From: Glaciecola sp.
Lineage (GTDB): Bacteria > Pseudomonadota > Gammaproteobacteria > Enterobacterales > Alteromonadaceae
Direction: 5' to 3'
Assembly (NCBI GenBank): GCA_018623155.1
Contig: JAAZVZ010000009.1
Coordinates: 1 to 64,000, forward strand
DNA: 64,000 nt
Of this stretch, positions 17,669-27,158 are shown piece after piece. Position 1 is the stretch's first letter, and every line of letters starts with the position of its first letter. The notes beneath the pieces are model-generated. The model did not search any database. It was not told the origin of the DNA and was given only the letters and a program-made list of their open reading frames with translations. The translations under genes were made by a program, and so were the position numbers.

Positions 17669-19624
17669 GTGTTTGGATCAATTAATAAGAATAAAAATAA
17701 TTTAAATTATGGTGTATTCGCTTCTGCTTCTATCATCATTGTGTTATTGGTCGCAGTCACTTTATGGAATGCAGAAGAAGTCACAACAAGGTTCCAAAAG
17801 TTACAAAGTGCGATTGTCGATACTGCAGGATGGTTTTATGTGTTGTGTGTCGCATTTATCTTAGTAACCACCATTTATTTGTCTTTTTCCAAATATGGTG
17901 AAATAAAACTTGGCTTAGACCATCAACAACCTAAATACCGCTTCAGTACTTGGTTAGCCATGTTGTTTTCCGCCGGTATGGGAATTGGTTTGATGTTCTA
18001 TGGCGTAGCCGAACCGGTGATGCATTACCTCTCACCTCCAACAGCTGCGCCTGAGTCGGTTGAGGCTGCTAAAGAAGCGATGAAAATGACCTTTTTTCAT
18101 TGGGGTTTCCACGGTTGGGCCATATACGCCACGGTTGCTTTGATTTTGGCTTACTTTTCTTTCCGACACAATTTGCCTCTCACATTACGTTCTGCTCTAC
18201 ATCCAATATGGGGAGACAAAATCTATTCATGGCGTGGAGATTTGATTGATGCTTTTGCTGTGGTGTCAACCGTGTTTGGGGTGGCGACTTCGTTGGGAAT
18301 TGGTGTCCTGCAAATCAATGCCGGTGCTAATTTGTTATTTGATATAGGGGTCAACAAGGCCATTCAGCTAGTGATTATGTTAATTGTAGTGGTGCTGGCT
18401 TCAGTCTCTGTTGCTTCAGGACTGGATAAAGGCATTAAACGATTATCGCAAATTAATATGCTCCTGGCCGTTGCCTTATTAGCCTTTGTGCTACTGAATG
18501 GACCGAGTTTATTTTTGATGCAAGCGCTGGTGCAAAATACAGGAGCGTACTTGTCTGATTTGGTCTATAACACATTTAACTTATTTGCTTACGAGCAAAC
18601 CGGTTGGCTAGGTGGTTGGACGATCTATTATTGGGCTTGGTGGTTGGCATGGTCTCCTTTTGTAGGGATGTTTATTGCTCGAATTTCACAAGGTAGAACC
18701 ATTCGGGAGTTTATTGTTGGGGTATTAATTGTCCCTTCCTTTTTTACTTTTATGTGGATGACCTTCTTTGGTAACTCGGCCATCGATTGGATAGCTAATC
18801 AACAGCTCTCCAGCTTAGCCGGGGCGGTTTCAGCAGATACTAGCTTGGCACTGTTTGCTTTTCTAGAGCAATACCCAATGAGCTTTTTAGTTTCCTGTAT
18901 TGCGCTTTTAATGGTCGTGATCTTTTTTGTTACCTCGTGTGATTCTGGGGCAATGGTCGTCGATATGTTGGCTTCATATGGAGAAAATAACACCCCGATT
19001 TGGCAGAGATTATACTGGACCGGATTGATTGGTGTGGTAGCTGGGATTCTGTTATTTACGGGGGGCTTGGGAGCGTTGCAAACCTTAACGATTGCTTCGG
19101 CGTTGCCATTCACCATAGTTTTACTTATGGCCTTATATGGTACTTATCGAGCTTTAAGTATTGATGCGACCAAACAGCAAAGCTTGGAGCTATCAACAGC
19201 AATGGCTGGGGTAGACTCTGTTGATTGGCGAGACAAACTGGCTCAAGTGGTCGCTTTTCCCAACCGCCATAGTGTTAAACAGTTTTTACAAAGCAAGGTC
19301 AAAGGTGCTTTAACAGATGTACAACAAGAGATGATTTCGCAATCACTTGACGCAGAGTTGACCTCAAGTGCAGAGCGAATTAGCCTAACCATCGGTCACG
19401 GTGATCAACCAGATTTTGTTTACAGTGTTCAGGTTCGAGTTGCTCATCAACCAGATGGATTAACACATAATGACAATGAGTCGGAAAATCAGTATTATCG
19501 CGCAGAAGTCCACCTTTCACAGGGTGGACAAGATTATTGTGTAATGAGCTGGTCGAAAGATGCCATTATTAACGACGTGATTGAACAGTATCAAAAGCAC
19601 GTACATTTTTTACAACAACTTTAA
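17669..19624 (+). CDS. BCCT-family transporter (choline/betaine/carnitine type)
   Basis: A 651-residue, 12-helix inner-membrane transporter. Family hallmarks are present: the glycine-rich segment FSAGMGIGLMFYGVAEPVMH, and the tryptophan-rich signature WTIYYWAWWLAWSPFVGMFI at about residues 316-336 followed by RISQGRTIREF. The hydrophilic C-terminal tail (about residues 505-651) is long, as in BetT-like members, where it takes part in osmotic control. Substrate is probably a quaternary ammonium or related zwitterion (choline, betaine, DMSP), but no biosynthetic neighbour fixes it. The start is GTG 17669; no strong ribosome site is visible, and an overlapping six-codon ATG frame begins at 17665. 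A MarR regulator gene follows after 16 bp. Confidence 0.92.
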   Translation: MFGSINKNKNNLNYGVFASASIIIVLLVAVTLWNAEEVTTRFQKLQSAIVDTAGWFYVLCVAFILVTTIYLSFSKYGEIKLGLDHQQPKYRFSTWLAMLFSAGMGIGLMFYGVAEPVMHYLSPPTAAPESVEAAKEAMKMTFFHWGFHGWAIYATVALILAYFSFRHNLPLTLRSALHPIWGDKIYSWRGDLIDAFAVVSTVFGVATSLGIGVLQINAGANLLFDIGVNKAIQLVIMLIVVVLASVSVASGLDKGIKRLSQINMLLAVALLAFVLLNGPSLFLMQALVQNTGAYLSDLVYNTFNLFAYEQTGWLGGWTIYYWAWWLAWSPFVGMFIARISQGRTIREFIVGVLIVPSFFTFMWMTFFGNSAIDWIANQQLSSLAGAVSADTSLALFAFLEQYPMSFLVSCIALLMVVIFFVTSCDSGAMVVDMLASYGENNTPIWQRLYWTGLIGVVAGILLFTGGLGALQTLTIASALPFTIVLLMALYGTYRALSIDATKQQSLELSTAMAGVDSVDWRDKLAQVVAFPNRHSVKQFLQSKVKGALTDVQQEMISQSLDAELTSSAERISLTIGHGDQPDFVYSVQVRVAHQPDGLTHNDNESENQYYRAEVHLSQGGQDYCVMSWSKDAIINDVIEQYQKHVHFLQQL

Positions 19625-19640
19625 GTAAGAATACTCAAAT

Positions 19641-20114
19641 ATGCAAAAAGACGAAGAATTACTGGTCGCTTTACGCAAGGTTATTCGCGCCATTGATATG
19701 CGCTCTCGCCAACTCAGTAAAGATGTTGGACTGACAGGGCCACAGTTGTTGGTGTTACAAGAAGTGGGTAAAAACCCTGGGATAATGGTAAAGCAAATCG
19801 CACAAAGCATTAATCTGAGTCCTGCGACCGTTACAAGTATTCTAGATAGGATGGAAGCTCGTGCGCTGGTTAACCGAGTACGCAGTACCGAAGATAAACG
19901 TAAAGTTGGCGTGTTTCTCAGTGAAACGGGACAAGCTGCCTTATCTGCTGCACCTCTCCCGTTACAAGAACACTTTCTCAATCGCTTTAACAGTTTAGAA
20001 GAATGGGAAAAATCCCTCATGGTCTCATCAATGCAACGAATTGCAACCATGATGGACGCAGCTGAGATTGATGCAGCCCCGGTCTTAGAAGTAGGGCGCT
20101 TAGACACGCCCTAA
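19641..20114 (+). CDS. MarR-family transcriptional regulator
   Basis: A 157-residue winged-helix protein. The HTH covers about residues 45-95 (PGIMVKQIAQSINLSPATVTSILDRME in parts), with the wing VRSTEDKRKVGVFLSETGQAAL carrying the conserved D-x-R-K loop seen across MarR proteins. Helices at both ends form the dimer interface. It lies 16 bp after the BCCT transporter on the same strand, so it may control that gene, possibly through the palindrome at 17508-17531. MarR proteins usually repress and release DNA upon binding a small ligand; which ligand is unknown. The final TP codons end ten bases before the convergent oxygenase gene. Confidence 0.9.
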   Translation: MQKDEELLVALRKVIRAIDMRSRQLSKDVGLTGPQLLVLQEVGKNPGIMVKQIAQSINLSPATVTSILDRMEARALVNRVRSTEDKRKVGVFLSETGQAALSAAPLPLQEHFLNRFNSLEEWEKSLMVSSMQRIATMMDAAEIDAAPVLEVGRLDTP

Positions 20115-20123
20115 TTTCTCAAT

Positions 20124-20972
20124 TTAGATAACGCCAAGTTCCTTAAGGCGTTCTGTGAGATAACTTTTCGCAGTATGTCTAGTTGACAACTTTACTTCAG
20201 GTCTGGGATGAAGAAATAGCGGTAAAGAAATCCTCGATTTGCTCATATCCGTACCTTGTGGGTTGATCACACGGTGAGATGTGGAAGGAAAATATCCTCC
20301 AGAGGCTTCTTGTAACATATCTCCAATATTGATGATTAGGTTGCCAAAATCACTTGGTACATCAAGCCACTCACCTGTTTTGCTTTTGACTTGTAAACCC
20401 GGTTCATTAGCGGCTGGAAGAATAGTGATTAGATTGATATCTTCATGCGCAGCAGCCCGAATCGCATCAGGTTCTTCATCGCCATCTAGGGGCGGGTAAT
20501 GCAATATACGCAACAGTGTTTGATCGGAGCCGTTGATCATATTGGAGAGTGATTCAGAATAGCCCGATGACACACTTAAAGGAGATAACTCTTCGATCCA
20601 GCTGAGCAATTCAGCGGCAAAGGCCGTCGTGGAACGATAGTAGTCTTCTAGCTGAGCACGGAATACCTCAGGGCATTGTCCCCATGGATAAAAATGAAAG
20701 TACTCTTTGATGTCTTTTTTGACATGGCCCTTGGCTGTTTCTGAGACTCGAGCTGGAAAAAAGCCATCCTGTGTTCCCTTGTTATATAAATAACCTTCCT
20801 TTTCGGCATCATTGAGATCGAACCAAGATTGCCAGCGCTCATAAATAGCTTGAACGGAGTCTTGTTTGATGGGGTGATTTGTAAGTACGCCGAATCCTGT
20901 TTCACGTAATGAATCGACAAACTGCTGTTTCGCATCCGGGGCCTTGTAATCAACGGGAATTAATTTACTCAT
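20124..20972 (-). CDS. 2-oxoglutarate/Fe(II) oxygenase (isopenicillin N synthase family)
   Basis: A 282-residue cytoplasmic oxygenase with the full iron triad H176-x-D178 ([10 protein letters not shown]) and H233 (STSHRVINP), and the 2-oxoglutarate-binding R247-x-S249 (KSRISLPLF). The N-terminal region ([22 protein letters not shown]) matches the DIOX_N part of the plant/fungal-type superfamily. The gene overlaps the upstream nucleoside transporter gene by ATGA, so the two are translationally coupled, and a uridine-kinase-like gene precedes both. Members of this superfamily in fungi hydroxylate thymine and pyrimidine deoxynucleosides (thymine-7-hydroxylase, 2'-hydroxylase), so a nucleoside or nucleobase is a reasonable substrate guess from context. 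Specificity cannot be read from the sequence. Confidence 0.9.
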   Translation of the reverse strand: MSKLIPVDYKAPDAKQQFVDSLRETGFGVLTNHPIKQDSVQAIYERWQSWFDLNDAEKEGYLYNKGTQDGFFPARVSETAKGHVKKDIKEYFHFYPWGQCPEVFRAQLEDYYRSTTAFAAELLSWIEELSPLSVSSGYSESLSNMINGSDQTLLRILHYPPLDGDEEPDAIRAAAHEDINLITILPAANEPGLQVKSKTGEWLDVPSDFGNLIINIGDMLQEASGGYFPSTSHRVINPQGTDMSKSRISLPLFLHPRPEVKLSTRHTAKSYLTERLKELGVI

Positions 20973-22183
20973 AAACTTAATCCAATAAAAATGCCTGCAA
21001 GAGCAGCGCTCATGAGGTTTGCTAATGTTGCAGCTAAAACGGCTTTGAGCCCTAATCTGGCGATATCTGGACGGCGATTGGGTGCCATTGCACCAATGCC
21101 CCCCATCAAAATTGCAATAGATGAAAAGTTAGCGAAGCCACATAATGCAAAGGTAATAATGGCTTGGCTTTTGGGACTCAAGGTTTCAGCAACTTCGACA
21201 AAGCTCAGGTAGGCAACAAATTCATTAACGACGATTTTTTGGCCGATGAAACTTCCAGCTGCAACGGCTTCTGACCAGTCAATACCAATCGCCCATGCAA
21301 GCGGTGCGAGTAGATAGCCTAAAATTAACTCAAAAGTGAGTTCAGGATAGCCAAATAAACTACCAACCCAACCAATGAGGCCATTAAGCAATGCGATCAG
21401 CGCGACAAATGCCAACAGCATCGCACCGACATTGAGTGCTAGTTGTAAACCAGACGAGGCGCCAGAGGCTGCTGCATCGAGAACGTTGGTATAACCAGTA
21501 TTATCATCATCTACGTCACTTAGCTCGTTATTAGTTGTTTGGGTTTCCGGTAAGATAATTTTGGCCATCATTAGCCCTGCTGGAGCTGCCATAAAGCTCG
21601 CGGCCAGAAGGTACTTTAATTCAACCCCGATACCAGCATATCCAGCCATAATTGAGCCTGCGATAGAGGCTAATCCTCCTACCATGACAGCAAACAATTC
21701 TGAATCTGTCATTTTCGGGATAAAGGGTCTCACTACCAGAGGCGCTTCGGTCTGACCAACAAAAATATTTGCTGCGGCAGACATTGACTCAGGTTTCGAT
21801 GTACCAAGTATTTTTTGTAAGCCTCCGCCAATAATATTGATAATGACCTTCATCACACCCAAGTGATAAAGCACAGCAATAAGGGCTGAGAAAAAGATGA
21901 TGACTGGTAATACATTAAACGCAAAAATAAAGCCCAATGACTTATTGCCAACAGCACCGAAGACAAAATTAATGCCCGCATCGGCATAACTTATAATATT
22001 GGCAACAAAATCAGTAGCGGCAAGTAACGCTGCTACACCAGGGGGAAAATACAAGATGAAAATGGCTATCCCAGACTGAATAGCAAACGCACCGCCAACT
22101 GTGCGCCAATTTATGGCTGTTCGATCTTTACTAAAAACAAGTGCAATGGCGAAAAGAAAAATGATGCCGATGATTCCGAGCAT
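20969..22183 (-). CDS. NupC-type concentrative nucleoside transporter (CNT)
   Basis: A 404-residue polytopic inner-membrane protein. It opens with [18 protein letters not shown] and has the three CNT parts: an N-terminal Nucleos_tra2_N segment, a gate domain, and a C-terminal domain with the family motifs [16 protein letters not shown] (about residues 168-183) and [13 protein letters not shown] (about 318-330). It imports nucleosides driven by Na+ or H+. The gene lies 21 bp after a uridine-kinase-like gene and overlaps the oxygenase gene by four bases, forming a three-gene operon for nucleoside uptake and processing. Confidence 0.94.
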   Translation of the reverse strand: MLGIIGIIFLFAIALVFSKDRTAINWRTVGGAFAIQSGIAIFILYFPPGVAALLAATDFVANIISYADAGINFVFGAVGNKSLGFIFAFNVLPVIIFFSALIAVLYHLGVMKVIINIIGGGLQKILGTSKPESMSAAANIFVGQTEAPLVVRPFIPKMTDSELFAVMVGGLASIAGSIMAGYAGIGVELKYLLAASFMAAPAGLMMAKIILPETQTTNNELSDVDDDNTGYTNVLDAAASGASSGLQLALNVGAMLLAFVALIALLNGLIGWVGSLFGYPELTFELILGYLLAPLAWAIGIDWSEAVAAGSFIGQKIVVNEFVAYLSFVEVAETLSPKSQAIITFALCGFANFSSIAILMGGIGAMAPNRRPDIARLGLKAVLAATLANLMSAALAGIFIGLSL

Positions 22184-22204
22184 ATTAAGCCTTAATTATT
22201 ATTG

Positions 22205-22855
22205 TTATAGGAAAGATTGTACGTGATGTGCTACCACTTGCAAAGCCGTTTGGTTTTCGCCCCCACCGGTGATAATGATGTCTGCATGATGTTTATTCGG
22301 TTCAATAAACGCATGGTACATGGGTTTGACAGTATTTTGATATTGCTCTGAAATACAATCTAGAGTACGTCCCCGTTCATTAATATCACGCTGCATTCGG
22401 CGTAAAAGGCAAATATCGGGTGGCGTATCAACAAATAAACTCAAATCAAAGGTATTTTCTAATTCAGGCGCGGACATCACCATGATGCCTTCTACAATGA
22501 TGACCTTCTTAGAATTAAGTGTCGTTGAATTAGGTAAACGAGTGTGTGTTTTATAACAATACTCTGGATATTCAATGCTACCACCAGATTGTAAAGTCTT
22601 TAGATGTTGACATAAAAGAGTATGCTCGAACGCATCAGGGTGGTCATAATTGGTGACAATACGATCAGCCATGGCTTTGTCATCTTGCGCTCGGTAATAT
22701 CTATCCTCTTGAAGAACAAGGATATCTTGAGCATGGGACTGTAAAAAATGGTTGACTAAATTGTTGGTAAATAATGATTTACCTGAACCAGATGCACCGC
22801 AAATCCTTATTAAATAAGGTATTTGCGAAGTCTGTGATAATGTTGAACTAATCAT
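22205..22855 (-). CDS. udk: Uridine kinase-like P-loop kinase
   Basis: A 216-residue phosphoribulokinase/uridine kinase family protein. The Walker A motif GASGSGKS spans residues 20-27; DRYYRAQDD and NYDHPDAFEH follow as in Udk, and VIIVEGIMVMSAPEL is the Walker B region, then LFVDTPPDICLLRRMQRD with the lid arginines. It should phosphorylate uridine/cytidine with NTP in the cytoplasm, trapping nucleosides imported by the downstream CNT transporter. It is the first gene of the operon and is divergent from an Oar-type TonB receptor; a Fur-like box lies in the shared region. The symbol is used on fold and context. Confidence 0.85.
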   Translation of the reverse strand: MISSTLSQTSQIPYLIRICGASGSGKSLFTNNLVNHFLQSHAQDILVLQEDRYYRAQDDKAMADRIVTNYDHPDAFEHTLLCQHLKTLQSGGSIEYPEYCYKTHTRLPNSTTLNSKKVIIVEGIMVMSAPELENTFDLSLFVDTPPDICLLRRMQRDINERGRTLDCISEQYQNTVKPMYHAFIEPNKHHADIIITGGGENQTALQVVAHHVQSFL

Positions 22856-22910
22856 GTTTTTTCTATCGTCTTTGCATTGTATAATCTATCTAATTGATTA
22901 TTTAATTCGA

Positions 22911-22929
22911 GTCAATGATAATCAGTTTA
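22911..22929. promoter_or_regulatory. Candidate Fur box
   Basis: Matches 14 of 19 positions of the Fur consensus, including an unbroken AATGATAATCA core. On the minus strand it overlaps TTGACT (22915-22910), a candidate -35 of the udk operon; the Oar-type receptor gene starts 137 bp away on the other side. Either or both genes could be iron-responsive. Found by eye, not scored against a genome background. Confidence 0.4.
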
Positions 22930-23011
22930 ATAAAAATGCCATACAAATCAATTAGGATATTCATTAAACGCATTTTTGAGAAACATATGCGTTGTCATGG
23001 ACGATTAAAAC

Positions 23012-23017
23012 TATAAT
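23012..23017 (+). promoter_or_regulatory. Candidate -10 element of the Oar-type receptor gene
   Basis: Perfect TATAAT 48 bp upstream of the ATG at 23066. The best -35-like TTGTCA (22992-22997) is only 14 bp away, so the promoter is weak or needs an activator. Confidence 0.35.
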
Positions 23018-23065
23018 AGGTTACGTAAAACTTTTAATTAATAACGACTATTTGGAACACATACT

Positions 23066-26000
23066 ATGAACACAAACAAGCGTTTAAATCGCGTTGCAGT
23101 GGCTGTTGCTATGTCTATTGGCCTTGCGGCTCCAGTCATGGCTCAAGAAACCACCTCATCCATTCGCGGCACAATCACTGGCCCTCAAGGTAACCCAGCG
23201 GCTGGCACTGAAGTCACCGTAACACACTTGCCCTCAGGTACAACCAAACAAGTTGTTGTAGGCACAAACGGTCAAATTAACCTTTCCGGTCTACGTGTTG
23301 GTGGTCCATATCAGATTATTTTAGATTCGGACCGTTTTGAAGACGCTTTAGTGAGTGACGTCTTCTTATCACTAGGTGAAGCTGCTGTTATTGATTTTCA
23401 ACTTCAAGATGAGCAAGCAGTTGAGAGGATTTCAGTTACTGCATCACAAGTGAGTTCTTTAGCATTCGGTCAACAAGGTCCTGGAACAGTATTTAGTCTT
23501 GAAGACCTTGAAAATGCGCCTTCTGTTAACCGTGACATTAAAGATGTAATTCGTGCCGACCCACGTATTTATATCGACGAGTCATTCTCTGATGCAGTTC
23601 AATGTGCGGGTGCCTCGCCTCGTTTTAACAGCTTAACCCTTGATGGAATGCGTTTAAACGATAACTTTGGATTGAACTCAAATGGTTACCCAACCGAAGC
23701 GATGCCTTTCTCTTACTCTGCGATTGAGCAGGTAGCCGTTGAGTTAGCACCGTTTGACGTACAGTACGGTGGTTTTACTGCGTGTAACATCAATGCTGTG
23801 ACTAAATCAGGTACAAACGACGTCTCTGGCTCAGTATTCTTTGATTACACGTCTGACTCATTCAAAGGGGATGAAGTTGACGGTCGTGATATTGACTTAG
23901 GTGATTACACAGAAGAGCGCTATGGCGTCACTGTTGGTTTCCCTCTAATCAAAGATCAATTATTCTTCTTTGGTGCATACGAGAAGAAGGAAGGTGTGCG
24001 TTTACACAACTACAACTTCTCTCGTGTACAGCAGTCTGAACTTGACCAGATCGCACAAATCTCTCGTGATGTATACGGCTATGATCCAGGTGGTTTCAAA
24101 GGTTCTTCACCAGTCACAGATGAAAAAATCATCGCGAAATTAGACTGGAACATTAATGATCAGCACCGTGCATCATTTGTTTACAACTGGAACGACGGTT
24201 TCACTATCAGCGAATCTGATTCTGGTTCAACACGTGTTTCCTTTGACGGTCACTTCTATGAGCGTGGCGCAGAAGTTGAAACTACTGTACTTTCTTTATT
24301 CTCAGATTGGACAGATGACTTCTCAACTGAGCTTCGTATTGGTAACACTACATTGGATAACCGCCAAATCTCTGTAGATGCGGCAACTGGTTTTGGTGAA
24401 GTACAAATTCGCGTACCAGGTGGTGCAACAGTTTATTTAGGTCCGGATGATTCACGTCAAGCAAACGACCTTAACTGGGAAGCAGATACCTTTAAGTTAG
24501 CTGGTACTTATTACCACGGTGATCACACCATCACAGCGGGTGTAGAGTATGAAAACTTGAACGTATTTAACCTATTCATGCAGCATCGTATCGGTGAGTA
24601 TCGTTTCAACTCAATCGAAGACTTTGCTAACGGTACACCCGCGCGTATTTATTATAACAATGCCGCAGGCACTAACGATCCAAATGACGTTGCAGCCAGC
24701 TTTGAATATGCAAATACTACGCTATATATTCAAGATAAGTGGAATGTGAATGACGATCTCGTATTAACGCTCGGTTTGCGTTACGACAAGTGGTCTTCAG
24801 ATGATCGCCCAGTGTATAACTCTGCATTTGAGGCGGATTATGGCTATGCAAACACGAACAACTTAGACGGCATAAGCTTGGTACAGCCGCGTATTGGTTT
24901 CAATTACACATTTGATGATCAATTGGAAGTACGCGGTGGGTTCGGTATCTACTCTGGTGGTAACCCGAACGTTTGGGTATCTAATGCATACTCTAATAAC
25001 GGTGTAGTTCAAGTATTTGCACGTGAGCGTAATATCCCTGATTTTGACGCAGGTACAACAAGCATCTTTGATTTAGATCTCGTTGGCGGCGGTAACCCAA
25101 TTTATGCTCCTTCTCAAGCATTGTTTGATTACGTAGCGGACTTCCCAACAAACGGATCTTCACGTTTTGTTGTTGCGATTGACCCTAACTACGACATGCC
25201 TTCTGAAGAGAAGTACGCATTAGGTTTCACTTACTTATCTGACCAAGATTACTTGATTCAAGGTGACTTGCTATATACTAAAAAGCAGGATGCGGCAATT
25301 TACTTAGAGACTGCCCGCACGCAAACCGGTACAGCTCCTGATGGCCGTCCTGTTTACTCTGGTTCGAACAGTACTTACATTTTGTCAAATGTAGCGGGTA
25401 ATAGTGGTGATGCTACAACCCTATCTTTAGCGGTTTCAAAAGAGTTTGATAACGGCATCGATATGACGTTTGCTTACGCATATAACGATTCTAAAGATGT
25501 GAATCCAATGACCAGCTCGGTAGCAGGTTCAAATTACAATAACTTTGCTACATTTGATCCTAACAACCCTGGTCCTGCGGTTTCAAACTACAATATCCCT
25601 AATCGTTTCACGTTGAATTTGTCTTACAGCGCTGAATTGATTGCAGGTTATGACACACGCTTCTCTATGTTTGCGACAGCGAACGAAGGGCGCGGCATGT
25701 CTTATACGTTTGAAGAAGGTATTGATCGTTACTTCGGTGACGGCAATGCAAACGGTCGTCAGTTGGTTTACATTCCAACTGAAAACGATCCAAACGTTGT
25801 ATACGGCCCTGATTTCGACTTGGATGCGTTCAATGCATTTATTGCATCTGAAGGTCTGGACCGCGGTGAAATCATGCGTCGTAACTCAGTCAACGGTGAC
25901 TGGTGGACCAAAGTCGATGTACGTATCTCCCAAGAGTTACCTGCGTTCCACAAAGACCACAGTGCATCAGCGTTCTTCGTTATTGAAAACCTAGGCAATC

Positions 26001-26185
26001 TACTCAACGATGAGTGGGGCGTGTTAAAGCAAGGTAACTTCGTCTCTGAAGAAGTTGTTGAAGCTTCAGTAAACGATGCAGGTCAGTATGTCTATGAGGC
26101 ATATTTACCAGCGGGTCAGCGCAACGGCGTTGTGAACGGTGCATCTCAGTGGGAAGTACGTGTAGGTGTGAACTACCGCTTCTAA
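23066..26185 (+). CDS. Oar-type TonB-dependent receptor with N-terminal carboxypeptidase-regulatory-like domain
   Basis: A 1039-residue outer-membrane receptor. The signal peptide ends in AAPVMA (about residue 26). Residues about 30-115 form a carboxypeptidase-regulatory-like beta sandwich (SIRGTITGPQGNPAAGTEVT), then a TonB-box-like VERISVTASQVSSL, a plug with RFNSLTLDGMRLNDNFG and YGGFTACNINAVTKSGTND, and a barrel to residue 1039 ending VRVGVNYRF with terminal phenylalanine. The architecture is that of Oar/OmpA-related receptors, which import large substrates or export via adjoining systems. The ligand is unknown; a divergent nucleoside operon and a Fur-like box raise nucleic-acid-derived nutrients or iron as options. 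A strong terminator follows, so it is monocistronic. Confidence 0.93.
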   Translation: MNTNKRLNRVAVAVAMSIGLAAPVMAQETTSSIRGTITGPQGNPAAGTEVTVTHLPSGTTKQVVVGTNGQINLSGLRVGGPYQIILDSDRFEDALVSDVFLSLGEAAVIDFQLQDEQAVERISVTASQVSSLAFGQQGPGTVFSLEDLENAPSVNRDIKDVIRADPRIYIDESFSDAVQCAGASPRFNSLTLDGMRLNDNFGLNSNGYPTEAMPFSYSAIEQVAVELAPFDVQYGGFTACNINAVTKSGTNDVSGSVFFDYTSDSFKGDEVDGRDIDLGDYTEERYGVTVGFPLIKDQLFFFGAYEKKEGVRLHNYNFSRVQQSELDQIAQISRDVYGYDPGGFKGSSPVTDEKIIAKLDWNINDQHRASFVYNWNDGFTISESDSGSTRVSFDGHFYERGAEVETTVLSLFSDWTDDFSTELRIGNTTLDNRQISVDAATGFGEVQIRVPGGATVYLGPDDSRQANDLNWEADTFKLAGTYYHGDHTITAGVEYENLNVFNLFMQHRIGEYRFNSIEDFANGTPARIYYNNAAGTNDPNDVAASFEYANTTLYIQDKWNVNDDLVLTLGLRYDKWSSDDRPVYNSAFEADYGYANTNNLDGISLVQPRIGFNYTFDDQLEVRGGFGIYSGGNPNVWVSNAYSNNGVVQVFARERNIPDFDAGTTSIFDLDLVGGGNPIYAPSQALFDYVADFPTNGSSRFVVAIDPNYDMPSEEKYALGFTYLSDQDYLIQGDLLYTKKQDAAIYLETARTQTGTAPDGRPVYSGSNSTYILSNVAGNSGDATTLSLAVSKEFDNGIDMTFAYAYNDSKDVNPMTSSVAGSNYNNFATFDPNNPGPAVSNYNIPNRFTLNLSYSAELIAGYDTRFSMFATANEGRGMSYTFEEGIDRYFGDGNANGRQLVYIPTENDPNVVYGPDFDLDAFNAFIASEGLDRGEIMRRNSVNGDWWTKVDVRISQELPAFHKDHSASAFFVIENLGNLLNDEWGVLKQGNFVSEEVVEASVNDAGQYVYEAYLPAGQRNGVVNGASQWEVRVGVNYRF

Positions 26186-26210
26186 TCTGGACAACTATTT
26201 GTTGTAAAGT

Positions 26211-26243
26211 AGCCCTCGGTTGGAAACAACTGAGGGCTTTTTT
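26211..26243 (+). terminator. Terminator of the Oar-type receptor gene
   Basis: A 12-bp stem (26211-26222 with 26227-26238, one G-U pair) closed by a GAAA tetraloop, with a T run directly after. It lies 26 bases after the stop codon. Confidence 0.92.
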
Positions 26244-26309
26244 GTAATTTCGAAACTACTGGGCCAAAATCAGGTCTACTAATGTATTCAATAAAAAAAG
26301 GATATTACA

Positions 26310-27155
26310 ATGACGACTTATACACCTCCAAAAGTATGGACATGGGACAGTGCCAATGGCGGCAAATTTGCGAACATCAATCGACCTATTTCCGGTGCGA
26401 CAAAAAACGCTGACTTACCACGAGGTAAGCATCCTCATCAGCTGTATTCCCTGGCAACACCAAACGGTGTCAAGGTAACGATCTTATTTGAAGAGTTATT
26501 GGCCTTAGGATTTAGTGAGGCAGAATACGATGCCTGGTTTGTGAATATTCAAGAAGGTGACCAATTCAGTAGTGGTTTTGTTGCAGCTAATCCCAACTCC
26601 AAAATTCCAGCTTTATGGGACTACTCCGGCGATGCGCCAATTCGAGTATTTGAGTCAGCAAGTATTATGATTCACTTAGCTGAAAAGTTTAATGCTTTTC
26701 TACCTACATCAGGTCCGTCACGCACTGAGACGTTAAACTGGCTATTTTGGCAGATGGGCTCTGCGCCATTTTTAGGCGGTGGATTTGGGCATTTTTATGC
26801 ATACGCCCCCGAAAAATACGAATACCCAATTAATCGATACGCGATGGAAGTCAAACGGCAATTAGATGTGTTAGATAAGCAGTTGGCGCAACATGAATTT
26901 GTTGCGGGTGATGCTTATACCATTGCCGATATGGCGATTTGGCCTTGGTATGGCAATCTCGTTTTGGGGAAACTGTACGAAGCGGCTGAGTTTTTGTCGG
27001 TGCACGAATACGAGCATGTGCAGCGCTGGGCGAAGCAACTCAATGATCGTAAAGCCGTTAAGCGGGGGCGCTTAGTCAACAAGGTTTGGGGTGAGGAAGA
27101 TTTTCAACTCAAAGAAAGGCACGGTGCCCAAGATTTTCCTGAGCACTTGCGCTAA
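26310..27155 (+). CDS. yghU: YghU-like glutathione S-transferase (disulfide-bond oxidoreductase)
   Basis: A 281-residue nu-class GST. A YghU-type N-terminal extension (VWTWDSANGGKFANINRPI, GKHPHQLYSL) precedes the thioredoxin-like domain (TPNGVKVTILFEELL, with NPNSKIPAL and the ES signature VFESASIM) and an alpha-helical C-terminal domain (about residues 140-270). The family has glutathione-dependent disulfide reductase activity and binds two GSH molecules. Length and the N-terminal extension separate it from YfcG-type members. It has its own AAAGGA site and lies between a terminator and the convergent argR gene, with a 3-bp gap. Confidence 0.9.
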   Translation: MTTYTPPKVWTWDSANGGKFANINRPISGATKNADLPRGKHPHQLYSLATPNGVKVTILFEELLALGFSEAEYDAWFVNIQEGDQFSSGFVAANPNSKIPALWDYSGDAPIRVFESASIMIHLAEKFNAFLPTSGPSRTETLNWLFWQMGSAPFLGGGFGHFYAYAPEKYEYPINRYAMEVKRQLDVLDKQLAQHEFVAGDAYTIADMAIWPWYGNLVLGKLYEAAEFLSVHEYEHVQRWAKQLNDRKAVKRGRLVNKVWGEEDFQLKERHGAQDFPEHLR

Positions 27156-27158
27156 AGC

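Noticed and set aside
17665..17685. Six-codon ATG frame overlapping the BCCT start as a leader peptide
   Set aside because: Too short to support, and no attenuator structure is nearby; noted only as an oddity beside the GTG start.
19610..20107. 165-codon minus-strand frame opposite the MarR gene
   Set aside because: It covers the MarR gene exactly, and the MarR product has a clear winged-helix fold whereas this one is Ser/Arg-rich noise.
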